Assembly: GCF_036588685.1 (NCBI RefSeq)
Contig: NC_086380.1
Span: 36,284,692-36,348,691 of the forward strand
Length of the DNA: 64,000 nucleotides
Reading direction: 5' to 3'
From: Mytilus trossulus
Lineage: Eukaryota; Mollusca; Bivalvia; Mytilida; Mytilidae
Below the pieces are notes generated by a model. The model searched no databases, was not told the DNA's origin, and was given only the letters and a program-made list of their open reading frames with translations. How positions within the stretch are numbered: the stretch's first letter is position 1; every line of letters starts with the position of its first letter. Shown here piece by piece: positions 45,201-56,826 of this stretch. The translations under genes were made by a program, and so were the position numbers.

Positions 45201-46620
45201 CAATCGTTTAAACCTCCATCACCACATAACTTTTTAATAGCTGCAATGAAGCAGGATTATGTATGGAAACCACCTAGGCGTATTATGTGATTTCGGAATG
45301 TCTCTGGCATAGTTCATGCGACTTGTTTTGCTATGGAGCATAGTTATTGGTCAAACGTTTGACTGAATACTTCTGGTCCATGGCTACTGTTATATCAACA
45401 CACTTTCGCATCGTAGTGTTTACCGTTGCCATATCATTTGGCTTAGAATCGATAATAGGTGCATAGGACACTATAGAGAAATTGGGTTTAAAATTCTACA
45501 AACAGCTGTTATAGTCGGTCCAAAACGGTGTTTTCGAGCAGAGACTGTTGGGAATAATACAGGGATGTTTCTAGATTCTTTCTAGAGATCGACCGTAAAA
45601 GACCCCAAAATATTTCTGGTGTATTGGATAGTTTACTTGCACAGTCAGTTATGTTGCCGTATACATTTTTATTTCTACGAGGCGTTTCTCTTGTTTTTTG
45701 GTTTAACAAACGGTATACAGGCGGACAGTGAAAAAGCACTGTCATTGGTCTGCATTGACCTTTCTTTGGTTCTTTTCATTTTTGACTGATCTATGTTTGG
45801 TTCTTCGTTATAACATTGTATAATGTCGAATTTGGAAAACAGCCCTTGCCATTGAATGGAAGGTGTCTTTTCCATCTATGCTTTCCGTGTTAATATCGAT
45901 ATTACTATCACCTTCCTGAACCATCTGGAATAGGAATTATTCCATCTAGAACGTAAACACCGTTAGTGATTTTTTCTATTTCATGATTGGCAGTGCTGGT
46001 GATGTATCGCCTGATCTCTCCGTATGAAGCACATAAACCATGGGAATATAAGGTCTCTATGAGATCTTTCGAACCGAAATCGTGGTACAACTGCACAGCA
46101 AGACCAAGGTAGATCGGAGTAAAGGTATCATTGGAAACCGAAACAATACACTCAGTTATTCCAATCATTTTCCTTATTTTGTCAAACGGTACATTACAGA
46201 GTTCAAACGCGTCCTTAGATGACTTGTTATCCACCAGCCAACAGACAAATTTTGTAAGCGATGAAGACATCCGCTCCATAGATACGGCTAAGGCAGCCTC
46301 GTTTTGTGTTGGGTATTCATCGGTAGAAACAGTATTATTTTCGATGTCATGTCATGGATTTTAGCCGCGGAATGTAATATTTGATCATCGTTGATATTGT
46401 CGGACCTTGCGATACGTCCTGTTCAATTTCATATGTCATTAACTTTGATTTCAACTTTCCCGCGGCTGTAACAACGTTACCTATTGATACGTTGCTACAA
46501 AGTTTGACTTCCCTTGACCGCGCTGTGGTTGCACAATAATTGCCTTGTCGTAATACCTTTCCAGTTTATCTTGTAGTTTAGTTACATGTACAGGGTATTC
46601 TTTGGCAGGTGATCGGGAAG
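42294..46620 (-). pseudogene. Decayed gene of a lineage-expanded family with TGCDTTS motif
   Basis: Read right to left, broken frames keep one consistent order: KLQDKLERYYDKAIIVQPQR (46.55 kb), GNVVTAAGKLKSKLMTYEIE (46.45), a 123-residue piece with LGLAVQLYHDFGSKDLIETL (45908-46279), fragments near 45.6 and 44.3, VVIVEKVLSFPIGPIPTS (43.75), MALIQSLQVKKLKTFGNLAL (43.55), IPVHEICKSLG, GAHAITGCDTTSSLFWIGKR (42.86) and FKQHVLRVLLQKYIW (42.6). I know this set as a large uncharacterised family repeated in molluscs and corals; I cannot name its biochemical role. GCD..GIGKRTVFKVL resembles the helix-hairpin part of FEN/XPG nucleases, which is only a guess. Many stops, frameshifts and an inserted repeat (44888-45065) make it a pseudogene. 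Confidence 0.65.
44888..45065 (+). repeat. Interspersed repeat, GCTTACCCTTCCGGAGCACC family, copy 2
   Basis: Shares GCTTACCCTTCCGGAGCACT, GGTTCGTGTT and the T/G-rich continuation with 3183-3385. It lies inside the decayed minus-strand gene. Confidence 0.6.
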
Positions 46621-48200
46621 ATTAAAAATATACATTTGCAATATTTGCGACATGGGGTCTACCAACTAATAATTACATTATATGTATGTTTCATAATAAT
46701 ACGTTATTCTGCTTGGCTAATTGCACATCACCTGTTATTCCGTAAGCAATTGCATGAGACAATAACATTTCATTCATGATGACACGAGGTCCCACAATAA
46801 AGTGCACAGGTGGATTTAAAAATTAAACTTCATGAAAATCGTGTTTTTTATAATCCTAGCTAAAAAATGTAATTATAAGTATTAAATGCTTCTTTTTGTA
46901 ACTTGATAGGGTTGTAAAAGCGTTGACCGTGTGTACATATTTAGAATGAAGCGCTTCCGCGCTTCATACAAAATGTACTTCGGTCAACGCTTTTACACCC
47001 CAATAAATTTACAAAAAGAAGCATTCAATTCTTAAATAATTTTTAGTGTATATTTGAAATTAGCAACCGAAAAGCGGTGTCGTGGTCTTGTATAGAAATA
47101 GCATTGTTTACGCTTTCAGACTTAATTGATGTAGCTTTACTTAAAACATATTTGGTAATACAACCTGAATGATAGACTGCATTGTCAAAAAATGCTTTGT
47201 TATCCACCATTCGAAAGATTCTTTGGTCATTCTTTTCAAATGCTGGTCTTCTTAAATTATCATTTCTGTCATTTGAACCTACTTTGCGGAGCTTTCTTTT
47301 TTCAATGTTTTATTTTCACACAAAAAAATTGTGAATATAAACGCAGAATATGAATTACGTTGTATACAGAAAAATATTTAGTTTTACACACATATAGCAT
47401 ATTTGCTACGGACCCCAGGACTATTTTTGCCTAAAACTATTCTATTTTACCGGAAAACTTTATATGTGTTGCCGAGTCCTACTGACCCCCGCCCCCTAAA
47501 AATAACTTTGGCGTATCCACTACATTATAAAAGTGGAATAATATTGTAGACCTTAATATGATCGATGGATTTAAAATCTGTACTCATATCTATAGAATGA
47601 ATGTCATATCTATGTCCGATTGACCGTCATGGATAGTGCCTTTGACTGTACCCGAATTTCGTAGATTCATTTTTCTACACATGAAATTCATCAAACTGTG
47701 GGTGTCTTGGTATAAGCAGGAGTTGTTCATCTTTTCGTAGCATCTAGTTCGCCCTTTTTTTCATTTTTTATGGACCCTTTGTTTGGAAGTGTATTAACGA
47801 AATTAAGCTGCGTGATACAAATAAAATAGACAACTTTCGAGTGCGATGCATTTCCGTCAAAATATCTGGTTTTAGTGAACATCATTCGTGCATTAAGGGG
47901 ATCGTCACTTCCATTTTAATGTTGAGAGAGTGGTCGGAAAATTACTGCACAGTTTATCCTACAAACTAAATTCTCATAATAGACAATTGGCACTGCTGTC
48001 AATAGAGAATTGTGATTGAGTACTTACCAATAAAAACATATTTCTAGTTTATCCTCCACAATGACGATCACTAAGAAGCTTGATGAACGTAAAAAGTACA
48101 GGGTTACAGGCGATCCCCTCTATCTGGTAAATTACGTCACAAAAGCGCGTCTTATTCATGAGTTGTTTCCGGTGACGGATGAACTCGAAAGTGGTCTATT
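46621..48200. other. Noncoding stretch with foldback at 46885-47030
   Basis: Apart from the foldback listed separately, it is AT-rich. The frame starting at 48061 runs into a decayed retroelement tail and is not called. Confidence 0.4.
46885..47030. repeat. Foldback element, ~70-base imperfect arms
   Basis: GCTTCTTTTTGTAA, GTAAAAGCGTTGACCG and ATGAAGCGC on the left are answered by GCGCTTCAT, CGGTCAACGCTTTTAC and TTACAAAAAGAAGC on the right, meeting at a TTCC loop. A long stem-loop, probably a small non-autonomous transposon. Confidence 0.75.
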
Positions 48201-48308
48201 GAGAATTGAATATGCAATATGTCAAAGAGACAACAACCCGATTAAAGAGCAGAAAACAGCCGACGGCCACCAATGGGTCTTCAATACAGCGAAACAAATC
48301 CCACTACC
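48201..48308 (-). repeat. Decayed retroelement tail, family B (minus)
   Basis: GTCAAAGAGACAACAACCCG and CCACCAATGGGTCTTCAATA correspond to the inverted family B end; the sequence is more diverged than at 18.5 kb. Confidence 0.5.
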
Positions 48309-49546
48309 GTATGCCTGCTCCGTGTTAAGTAAGTTTGTAGATAATATATAAAAAAAAAAATTGATCCGATCAAAGAGTGCGGGTATGGTTATCATACACC
48401 GTATTTACTAAGTTTGTAGTTAATAAGTAATAACAATGGTGAAACCTCAAGCTCACGCCCTTGATATGAAATGGGGAAAACCGACGATCTAGTTAAAAGA
48501 AAAATCATTAGACAAACAAACGCTCAAATTATAAATTAATATTTAAAAAAAACGGATTGTAAAACGAAAACTGCGCGAATGAGGATAAGCATTCAGTAGT
48601 TGCAGTTAACATGTGTTTTGTAATAAGCGATATTTTCGAGAACGGTGTGGTCTAAGACTTTTAGAGAACACTTACCTTTAAGCTTATGACAAATGCATTG
48701 TCGAAATCATGGGCTTTCGGACTAGCGAGATGTTACATATAACTCTTCCAACACTTGAGCATAAAACTTTATTCTGAATCGGTAGCATCAGGTTCTTAAA
48801 AGCCCACATACATATAAAGATATATTGAATATAAATTGTTTTTCAAATAAGAGGGAGATTCTTATTTGAGATGAAGTGTGTCTGAGAAACATCGTTGTTT
48901 TAATATGATTATCGCTATTAGAGCCTATGACGTGGTTGATGTTTACACTAAAAACTTCTGACGATAAATTTTTATCTCATGCGAGAAGAGTGAAATTCAA
49001 AATTATCACAAACAAAAGATCAAAGAAAAACCAAAAAATACCGATGAAACGTACACGGCAGGTACTCAATTCTGCGACAAATGACGACGACGGCTCAATG
49101 TGAAAAAGTGTCATCATTTACAGATATTAATGACTAAAAGTTGGAAATTAAAATTAATGATGATATTTTTATTATGTAAAAACCAATTCAAAATATTGAC
49201 TGAATGTTTAAATATACAAACACATTAAAAAGGATTGATGCGTATTAATTGTATATCAATAAACTAATAAAAGGTTTATTCACTATTAATGGACTACAAG
49301 AATATTTTCGCTCAATGATGAGAAAGTCGATACATGTATACCTTTAGATACAAACAATTGTAGAAACAGTATCCGTACGTAGCCTAAGGAAATATCAAAA
49401 CTTTTTTACGGAAAGGAATCAAAGTTCATCGATCTTTTTTCTGATTCTTGAACTAATAGATTGAAAATGTTCCTAACATGTTAGCTTGCAGTTTAAAAAC
49501 AAGTAGTTTCATGTGTATCATTTTGAGTTTAGTAAGGCAGACATTG
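48309..49546. other. Noncoding stretch
   Basis: AT-rich; nothing recognised. Confidence 0.4.
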
Positions 49547-49710
49547 TCTCTGAACTAGTATATATATTTGTTAAGGGACCAGCTGAAGGACGCCTCCGGG
49601 TGCGGGAATTTCTCGCTGCATTGAAGACCCATTGGTGACCTTCTGTTGTTGTCTGTTCTATGATCTGGTTGTTGTCTCTTTGACAAATTCCCCATTTCCA
49701 TTCTCAATTA
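49547..49710 (+). repeat. Retroelement tail, family B (plus, short)
   Basis: CTGAACTAGTATATATATTT, AGGACGCCTCCGGGTGCGG and TTCCCCATTTCCATTCTCAA, matching the PLE pseudo-LTR. It lies downstream of Kv gene 2. Confidence 0.75.
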
Positions 49711-49997
49711 TATATATTCTAAACTATATTCGTGCATATGAAAATTTCAAACGTGCGTAAATAGGGATTGGAACACGAGTATCGAAAATCTGTCCTACTG
49801 GTTCGTGTCGAAAATAGATAGATTGATTTTATCCTGCAATTTACAAATACGCTTACAATATAGTCGGCCACCTCCCAACAATACGCTTTGGTTTTTGATG
49901 CTATCAAGTCACATAAAATCATTAAAATAGGCACCAAATATCTCCAACTAGTTTACATTGTATATAATAAAAATAATGCACAATCCATGTTCATTTC

Positions 49998-52455
49998 TCA
50001 CCTTTCTATGGACGGAAATGTTTTATTATTACTATCCAATTTTGACTTCTCGAACGGAACTATTTTATTATCTTTGGCAGTGATTGAATTAACTGATTGT
50101 TTTCTTTCTGTTCCCTTCTCTTTTTGAATCTCGTTATAGCTTTCTCGTTCATTGTTTTTCTTGTACAGATCATCAAAGTTTCCAGCAATGACAGCTATTG
50201 GCATAGCTATAACAAGTAATCCACACATAGCACACGTGGCTCCAATAATACGACCCAAAGCTCCTGTTGGGTACATATCACCGTACCCTACAGTAGTCAT
50301 GGTAACCACTGCCCACCATAGTCCATCCAACATATTTGGAAATGTATCTGGTTCTTTAAGTTCTGCATAGTAAATCAAATTTGAAAATACCCAAGCAACT
50401 ATTAGAAAAGTCAGCAGAAGTAAACCCAATTCCTTGACACTTGCTTTTACCGCCAAAAATAATACTCGCAAACTGTTGTACTGTTTCGCAACTCTGAAAA
50501 ACTTAAGTAAGCGCAAAACTGAAGCAGCAGAACAAAAACTGTAAAAGTACATCAAGCTTTCAAACTTTTTCTCTAGTACAGCATCAACGTTCGCAAACAT
50601 ATCAACCATAAAGCGTGACCACATTGTTATGTTTAAAAACGTATCTAGAATGTTCAACCATTCCAAGAAAAATCGGCATTTCGATGGACACGTCATAAAC
50701 CGTACTAAAGATTCAAGTGTGAAGAAAACGATAATACACACGTTTAATTCAAATAGCCAACTCGGTTCAAGCGTAGTGGTAAACATGATTTCTTTCGGGT
50801 TATCAGTATTGACCCATGTGTCAGGATTGAACAGGAAAAACCAGTATATCTGTGTATCATTGTACAGATGTATCCGGAGGTTTGGATGTGTTTCCAGGCA
50901 TGGTATAGTTGCTGACACTATAACTATTATTAGGTATATGATGCTGAACACCTACAAAATTAGATAATACATGTACATGTATATATACTAGTAATGTTTT
51001 ATATTAAAATTAGAAAAATATAAAAAAATAAATGATTAGAATCTGAAAATTTCAGTATGATAAAACTACTAAAAGGATACTATTGTATGGTCACTGCATG
51101 ACTATTGAATATTTTCCGAATAAAAATTTCGTGTAAAATGTTTTTAACTTCTACATCTTACAACATTGGATGTTTTAATTGTTTCACTCTAGTCATATTT
51201 ATAATTTTTTTTCGTTAGGAATGAGACTATGCAATAGGTTTAGATTATTTTAATACTTAACATGTTATATTACGATACATATGCATAGAAATAAGATGTC
51301 GTGTAAGTGTCAATGAGAAAACTCCATCCACGTCACAATGTATATCTCATAGCAATTTACGAAAATTTGCAAATTCTGTTAAAAAAAGGTCCAGTTGAGT
51401 CATGATATGCAGACTGTAAACCAACTTATTTTTGCGAGCGATTTATTTTCGCGACTTTCGCGAGTAGAAAAATAACGCGAATATAAATCGTCGCGAATAT
51501 GTCAATCTTTGATCTTTCCTTAATAAACTTCATCAGATAAATCAGATAATCGCGAAATTAAAAAGCCGCGAAGTGGTCAAGAAAGGGTAAAACGCGAAAT
51601 AAAGTATCCGCGAAAATAAGTGGGTTACAGTATAGACATTGATTGATATCCATAGAGTTATGAGTGGCCATTATATAGAGTTATGAGTGACCAATGTTGA
51701 AATTCGACAAACATCAGTGCAAGCGAAACACTTTGTGTCAGCTTTCATTACAACTTAAAATGTAAAATCACAAATATACTGAACTCGAAGGAAAATTCAA
51801 AACGGAATGTCCCTAATCACATGGCAAAATCAAATGACAAAACATATCAAACGAACAGACAACAACTGTCATATTCCTAACTTGAAACATGCATGTTCAA
51901 ATGTAGAAAATGGTGGATTGAACCTGGTTTTAACGCGCTAAACATCTCACCTGTATAAGATGTATATATATTTACAATACAACCTAAACATATTTTACCT
52001 ACTCTAGCATATGTAGATGAGGTAGGTTCGTCGATTAACATCCACACTTTCTGTCGAATTTTATTTATTGGAGTCAGTAAGTGTGTCATTGCTAATGGCT
52101 TTTTCGCAAATATTTCTCTTAGTTTTGCAGCTGTAGCTTCCTTTTCTTCATATTTGATGTAAGTTTGGAAACAACATTCCGAAATATTTGTTAAAGGAAT
52201 TCTCCAAAACTCCAATTCAGACTTCCATAACCATCCGCACAAATGTGTTGGAAGATGGATAACACCGTTTCTATAATAGTCCAATATTGTATTAAAAAGT
52301 TCTGGATTTCTATCAAAATAAAAGTATTTATTTTCTCCATTGTAAAATTCTGATGTTGTTGTTATCGATCCTAACAATGTTTCAGGAAATCTTTGAAGAG
52401 TAGATAATTTCGTGTGAAACAATGTCCCACCAACGTTAATGTGGATAATCGCCAT
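49998..52455 (-). CDS. Shaw-like voltage-gated potassium channel, gene 2 (minus strand)
   Basis: Join of complement 52455..52003 and 50951..49998, phase 0 (AGA|GTAGGT; TTGTAG|GTG), 468 residues. T1: INVGGT, YFDRNPELFN, zinc site HX5CX20CC. Membrane part: S1 IIYLIIVIVSATIPCLETHP, S2 with RFMTCPSKCRF, S4 SVLRLLKFFRVAKQYNSLR (Ser at both of the first two Kv3 arginine positions), pore WWAVVTMTTVGYGDMYP, S6 AMPIAVIAGNF with the PxP hinge altered to PIA. The C-terminal tail is longer and rich in K, E, S and N. It is the most diverged of the three paralogs and lies in opposite orientation between them. Intron 1051 bases, carrying a MITE-like repeat (51413-51634). Unlike genes 1 and 3, no splice acceptor is evident just before ATG. 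Confidence 0.93.
51413..51634. mobile_element. MITE-like element with GCGAAA motifs, inside the Kv gene 2 intron
   Basis: Ends CTGTAAACCAACTTATTTTT and GCGAAAATAAGTGGGTTACA are inverted repeats of about 22 bases. The interior repeats CGCGA and CGCGAAA at least eight times. About 220 bases, no coding capacity. Confidence 0.7.
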
Positions 52456-53932
52456 TTTAAAAATCGTCGATCAATCACAAATATTTTTAAGATTTAAAAA
52501 ATTAATATTTAATTTTTCGATCAATTGTTTTTTAAATCCACTTTACGACAATTATAATAGTTTAAATTTAACTTTTTTCTTTCAAAAACTCGCAGTCCAG
52601 ATTGATTTTTTGATAATATGGATATCACAATGATTCTATTTAATTGCTGGTCTTCAACATGTATACTAAAGCGAGGCGGATCTTCAGTTCCATGTTTTTC
52701 TGAATCAATTTCAAATGTACGAATCAGATCTCACTTTTTGAAATCTGAATTTATAAAATTATATCCTTCAGTACAACATCTTTATACAAGTAAAGATTTG
52801 GTAACAACAAAATGTTCCTTAATGTAACTACATAATACAAACAGAAATCTTATATACGTATCACTAATGTACTTAATCCAAATTAATCCCATCATGAATG
52901 TTGTTTTAATACTTTAATAAGGTTTATTGATCGTTAATAGGACATTTAAAAATTTAATGTAAATGTACAATGACATACACTATTGTTACATTAATAGGTA
53001 TTGAAAAACAAATTGGTTAACTCTCTGATGGAACGACCAGAAAACAATACAAGTTTCTTTTCAATTGTAGCAGGAACAATTCTGCTGGAGATTCGCGGAT
53101 GCGGACCACAGCTAATTCTAGTTTGTAACTGATGTGAACGGAAACGACTGATGCCAAATGTGATGCGCTATAATATATCTAAGTAAATGAAAACCAAAAA
53201 TTGAAAACAATATATGATTTAATCAACAAAGTACAACTTTTATTATGATATGCCAAAAGTATGTAGAAATGGAGCATTCAATTACTTTAATTTAACCGTA
53301 CTATGGAGGCATGTTGCAAATGCACTAACCTAAACGATGGATGGAAAGCTTGGCTTTCCTTGGTTGGACTGAAAGTCAGTCCTCAGAGCATTCTATATAA
53401 TAATCTCAAACCAGTTAGTATGTAAAATATATAAGTTTCTCGCAGAAGGTAATCAAAGGTTTTGCGACGACGCAAATATTAAACTTTATTATATAAACAA
53501 ATATCTTTAACTAATGAATTTAAATAGCAAAAATGTTATGTAAATTCGTAAATATAGAAATATGAAATTGATAGTTTAACAAGGGAAATAATAATGACAT
53601 AATAATCCTAACTGCCACACAATGACAAGATACATGAAATAACAACTTAAAAGATTATAAGGTATTTTCACCTGAAGCGTTTTATTTTTATTTTTATAAG
53701 GAACGCTAAAATCTAAACATTAAAAAGCCGGAGTTCACTTAATTGTGATGAGCGTTACAACCAAACATGGCTTGTACAGAATAGCCAAATTTATTATGTG
53801 TTGACCTGTTTGGTGTATCATATTCTCCATCGTTTGGCTGGTGCGTGGAACTAATGTTTCCAGCAGTTAAACCCACACTAAAAAGGTGCATTTGTTTCGT
53901 GTATTTACAATTTGTATACGATAAAGTCATTT
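52456..53932. other. Upstream region of Kv gene 2
   Basis: AT-rich; probably holds its promoter, but no signal is clear. Short frames here have no recognisable domain. Confidence 0.4.
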
Positions 53933-54038
53933 TTCATATCAGACCCCTATCAGTCCATGTATAAAATTATACCTAGAGCCTGTTGGCTCTCGAGCTAGTA
54001 TTATGACATAGGGCTGATCATTGGGTCTGATATGAACA
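53933..54038. repeat. Short foldback around AGAGCC palindrome
   Basis: TTCATATCAGACCC at the left is answered by GGGTCTGATATGAA at the right; the centre has AGAGCCTGTTGGCTCT. About 105 bases, noncoding. Confidence 0.65.
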
Positions 54039-54098
54039 AATTCAATGTTATAACATATGTATATGGTATAAAAGCTTGCTTACTTTGTATTTTGCGTT

Positions 54099-54565
54099 TT
54101 TATGCCCCACCTACGATAGTAGAGTGGCATTATGTTGTCTGGTCTGTGCCTCCGTTCGTTCGTCCGTCTATGCGTCCGTCTGTGCGTCCGTTCGCTTCAG
54201 GTTAAAGTTTTTGGTCAAGATAGTTTTTGAAGAAGTTGAAGTCCAATCAACTCGAAACTTAGTACACATGTTCCCCATGATATGATCTTTCTAATGTTAA
54301 TGCCAAATAAAAGTTTTGACCCCAATTTCATGGTCCACTGAACATAGAAAATGATAGTGGGAAGTTCAGGTTAAAGTTTTTGGTCAAGATAGTTTTTGAT
54401 GAAGTTAAAGTCTAATCAACTTGAAACTTAGTACACATGTTCAATATGATATTATCTTTCTAATTTTAATTCCAAATAAAAGTTTTGACCCCAATTTCAC
54501 GGTCCACTGAACACAGAAAATGATAGTGCGAGTGGGGCATCCGTGTACTATGGACACATTCTTGT
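54099..54565 (+). repeat. GCCCCACCTACGATAGTAGA element with internal tandem duplication
   Basis: Begins TATGCCCCACCTACGATAGT and ends GGGGCATCCGTGTACTATGG. Two near-identical ~170-base segments start at TTCAGGTTAAAGTTTTTGGT (54195 and 54365), each containing CTTAGTACACATGTTC and TTTTGACCCCAATTTCA. A CGTCCGT-rich stretch precedes them. Confidence 0.65.
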
Positions 54566-54570
54566 TGTCA

Positions 54571-55365
54571 ATATTTTCATACCGGCGTTTTGCATTTGCG
54601 CCGATCTGCACTTCATTTGCGCCGATTTTTTCTTTCATTTGCGCCGATATTTTCTTTCATTTGCGCCGATTTTTTTACAGGTAAATTACAGGTGAATAGA
54701 TATAAGAAGATGTGATATGAGTGCCAATGAGAGAACTCGCCATCCAAGTCATGTTATTTTTCATTTAACATTATAGACCTCTTCCATTAGCCACTTGTAC
54801 AAATTTATGAATTGTCAATCATAACATGTATATAACTGTTGTCCCCTGCTCACAGTCAGTGGGGAGGTGGAAGAAGGCCTACAAGATACATCTCCAGACA
54901 TTTTCCCTGACCGTAACCGTAGTTCTTTAGTCTCTGTCTTTCGGACATCTGCCACATATTTATGCTCGATCTGTGTTTTGACAATAAAATCCGTGGTGAC
55001 TCTGGCTTTACACAGTTTATAGTACATTAGTAAGATATGTTGTTATATTTCAGGACACGTATCTTCCGATACGCGATATGTATGGCCCTTGATGATTAAA
55101 GAATTGTCTCCTCGGCTTGTTTCAGTGTGCAATATGTCTATCAATGAAGTTGCAGAAAAATATGAATCAAAATTATCTTAAACATAAATGAAAAACATTT
55201 AGAACCAAATTTTACCAATGGTATAGTACATGTACAAATATTAATTTACCTGTAAATCTAATTAGGAGCAAATAAAAAATCGGCGCAAATGAAAAAATGA
55301 AATCGGCGCAAATGAAAGAATGAAAATATTCAAAATCGGCGCAAATGTCATACGCCCTTTCATAC
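54571..55365. mobile_element. Inverted-repeat element whose ends are tandem CATTTGCGCCGAT motifs
   Basis: Left end: CATTTGCGCCGAT four times (54593-54672). Right end: ATCGGCGCAAATG three times (55279-55347). The ~600-base interior has no intact gene and includes an inverted family A-like piece near 54700. Read on the minus strand, the ends give repeated ICADF/IGAN peptides that are not real proteins. Confidence 0.65.
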
Positions 55366-56296
55366 TTGTCTTGGTGACAATCAAATATTTGAATTCTACA
55401 CATTCAAAAAAAATATTTTATTTTATTTTATTTTACTCAATCAATATTCTGTTGATGGACTAAATGGAAGTATGTACTTGATTTGTGAAATTATTCCAAT
55501 ACAGTTTGACAATGTAAATATTTTAAACAGTGTTTATTAAACCACTTCTATTAGGAAATGAAAAACAAGGAACCCATTTGAAATCGTCTTTTGTATTCTC
55601 TGTTTGATCGAACCCTAGATAAATATGAAAATTATCCTAGATGTAATGTTAAGTTTTTGAAAAAGCCGAATACAATGCCATTTGAAATTCATAAATTAGT
55701 AATATTTGGTTTAGTATAATAAAATTTAACTTCGTGACTTTGTGACGTATTCCAGTCGTCTGTATCATCAAACATATTCAGTAGGGTGAGATCACTAATT
55801 TAAGTTGCAAAGGATACATTTTGTTTGTTCTGGAATCAACATTGCAGTTCGTGGAACTTTAAACGGTAGGTTTAAATTACGGTGCTTCCACATGTTATGT
55901 ATTGTTTTAGAATGTAATAGTTTATGAACATGTACAGTACATGTATTTAGTTTTTGTCAGGGAATAACATTTTAACTTAAATTGGGGATGTACATGACTT
56001 TTATTGTATGCTTCGAACGAATTATTTCTTATTTCAAAGTGGAGAAAATGAATAATCTGTCGCACCATAAGAGTTCATGTCGCCCGTTATTTTTTATGTT
56101 ATGTTTTGTTGTGATGCATTTTTTTGTCTTTTCTTTATGTATCGGTTGTACCTGCGTCGCTTTTGTTGAAAGTACATGTAAATGTAGGTCTAGTAACTGC
56201 TCCGTATCCCCGACCGTCCGAAAAACTTAGATAGAAAACTTAGGCATCTGAGATGGAATTATTTAATATTTGGTTTGCAGCTTGTTAATTTTCGTT
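55366..56296. other. Noncoding stretch
   Basis: AT-rich. The 82-codon frame at 55982-56230 has a hydrophobic, cysteine-rich stretch but no splice or homology support, so I leave it uncalled. Confidence 0.35.
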
Positions 56297-56400
56297 GAGC
56301 TGTAGCAACCCATCTTCGCTAGCCAATGGTTACGATCCACTCCCGCTCTCTTCAGTGGATCGTAACCCTTGGCTAGCGAAGATGTAGCAACCAAACAGTT
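56297..56400. repeat. Hairpin-forming inverted repeat
   Basis: ATCTTCGCTAGCCAA and GGTTACGATCCACT on the left pair with AGTGGATCGTAACC and TTGGCTAGCGAAGAT on the right across a 12-base loop; GTAGCAACC flanks both sides as a direct repeat. Confidence 0.8.
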
Positions 56401-56523
56401 TTTACTTCCGTTGTAGAGTCACTTCTTCATGTTCTTGTTTGCCGATATTTGAAATTTTACAATGATCGTATAACATAAATTTTTGTCAGTAGCTTGGTTA
56501 TGTTAGTTGAAACTAGAAATGTT

Positions 56524-56826
56524 GAGTTCACACGTAATACGAATTCGATTCGCATTAACTAATTCGAATTAGTTTAATTCGCATTCGAAACGTTTTACGT
56601 CCTAACGTCAATTCTAATTCGAGTTGCAATGCGCGTCAAATTCGCTTTGCTGTCCTAACGACGTTTAATTTTGATTCGTATTAACAAAAACGTATTTCCA
56701 ATGCGAATTGGATAATTTGAATTAGCCAATTCGAGTTAAAAACGAAGAGTTTGTGAACGCGATTAGCGAATTCGATTCGCATTCGATTCGAATTCATTTC
56801 GAATTAAATGTATGTGTGAATGAGGC
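56524..56826. mobile_element. MITE-like element made of degenerate AATTCG motifs
   Basis: Ends GTTCACACGTAATACGAATT and AATTAAATGTATGTGTGAAT are inverted relatives. The interior is saturated with GAATTCGATTCG, TAATTCGAATTAG and similar self-complementary runs. No coding capacity. Confidence 0.6.

Noticed and set aside
48061-48351. 96-codon frame
   Set aside because: Its second half is a decayed family B retroelement tail in inverse orientation.
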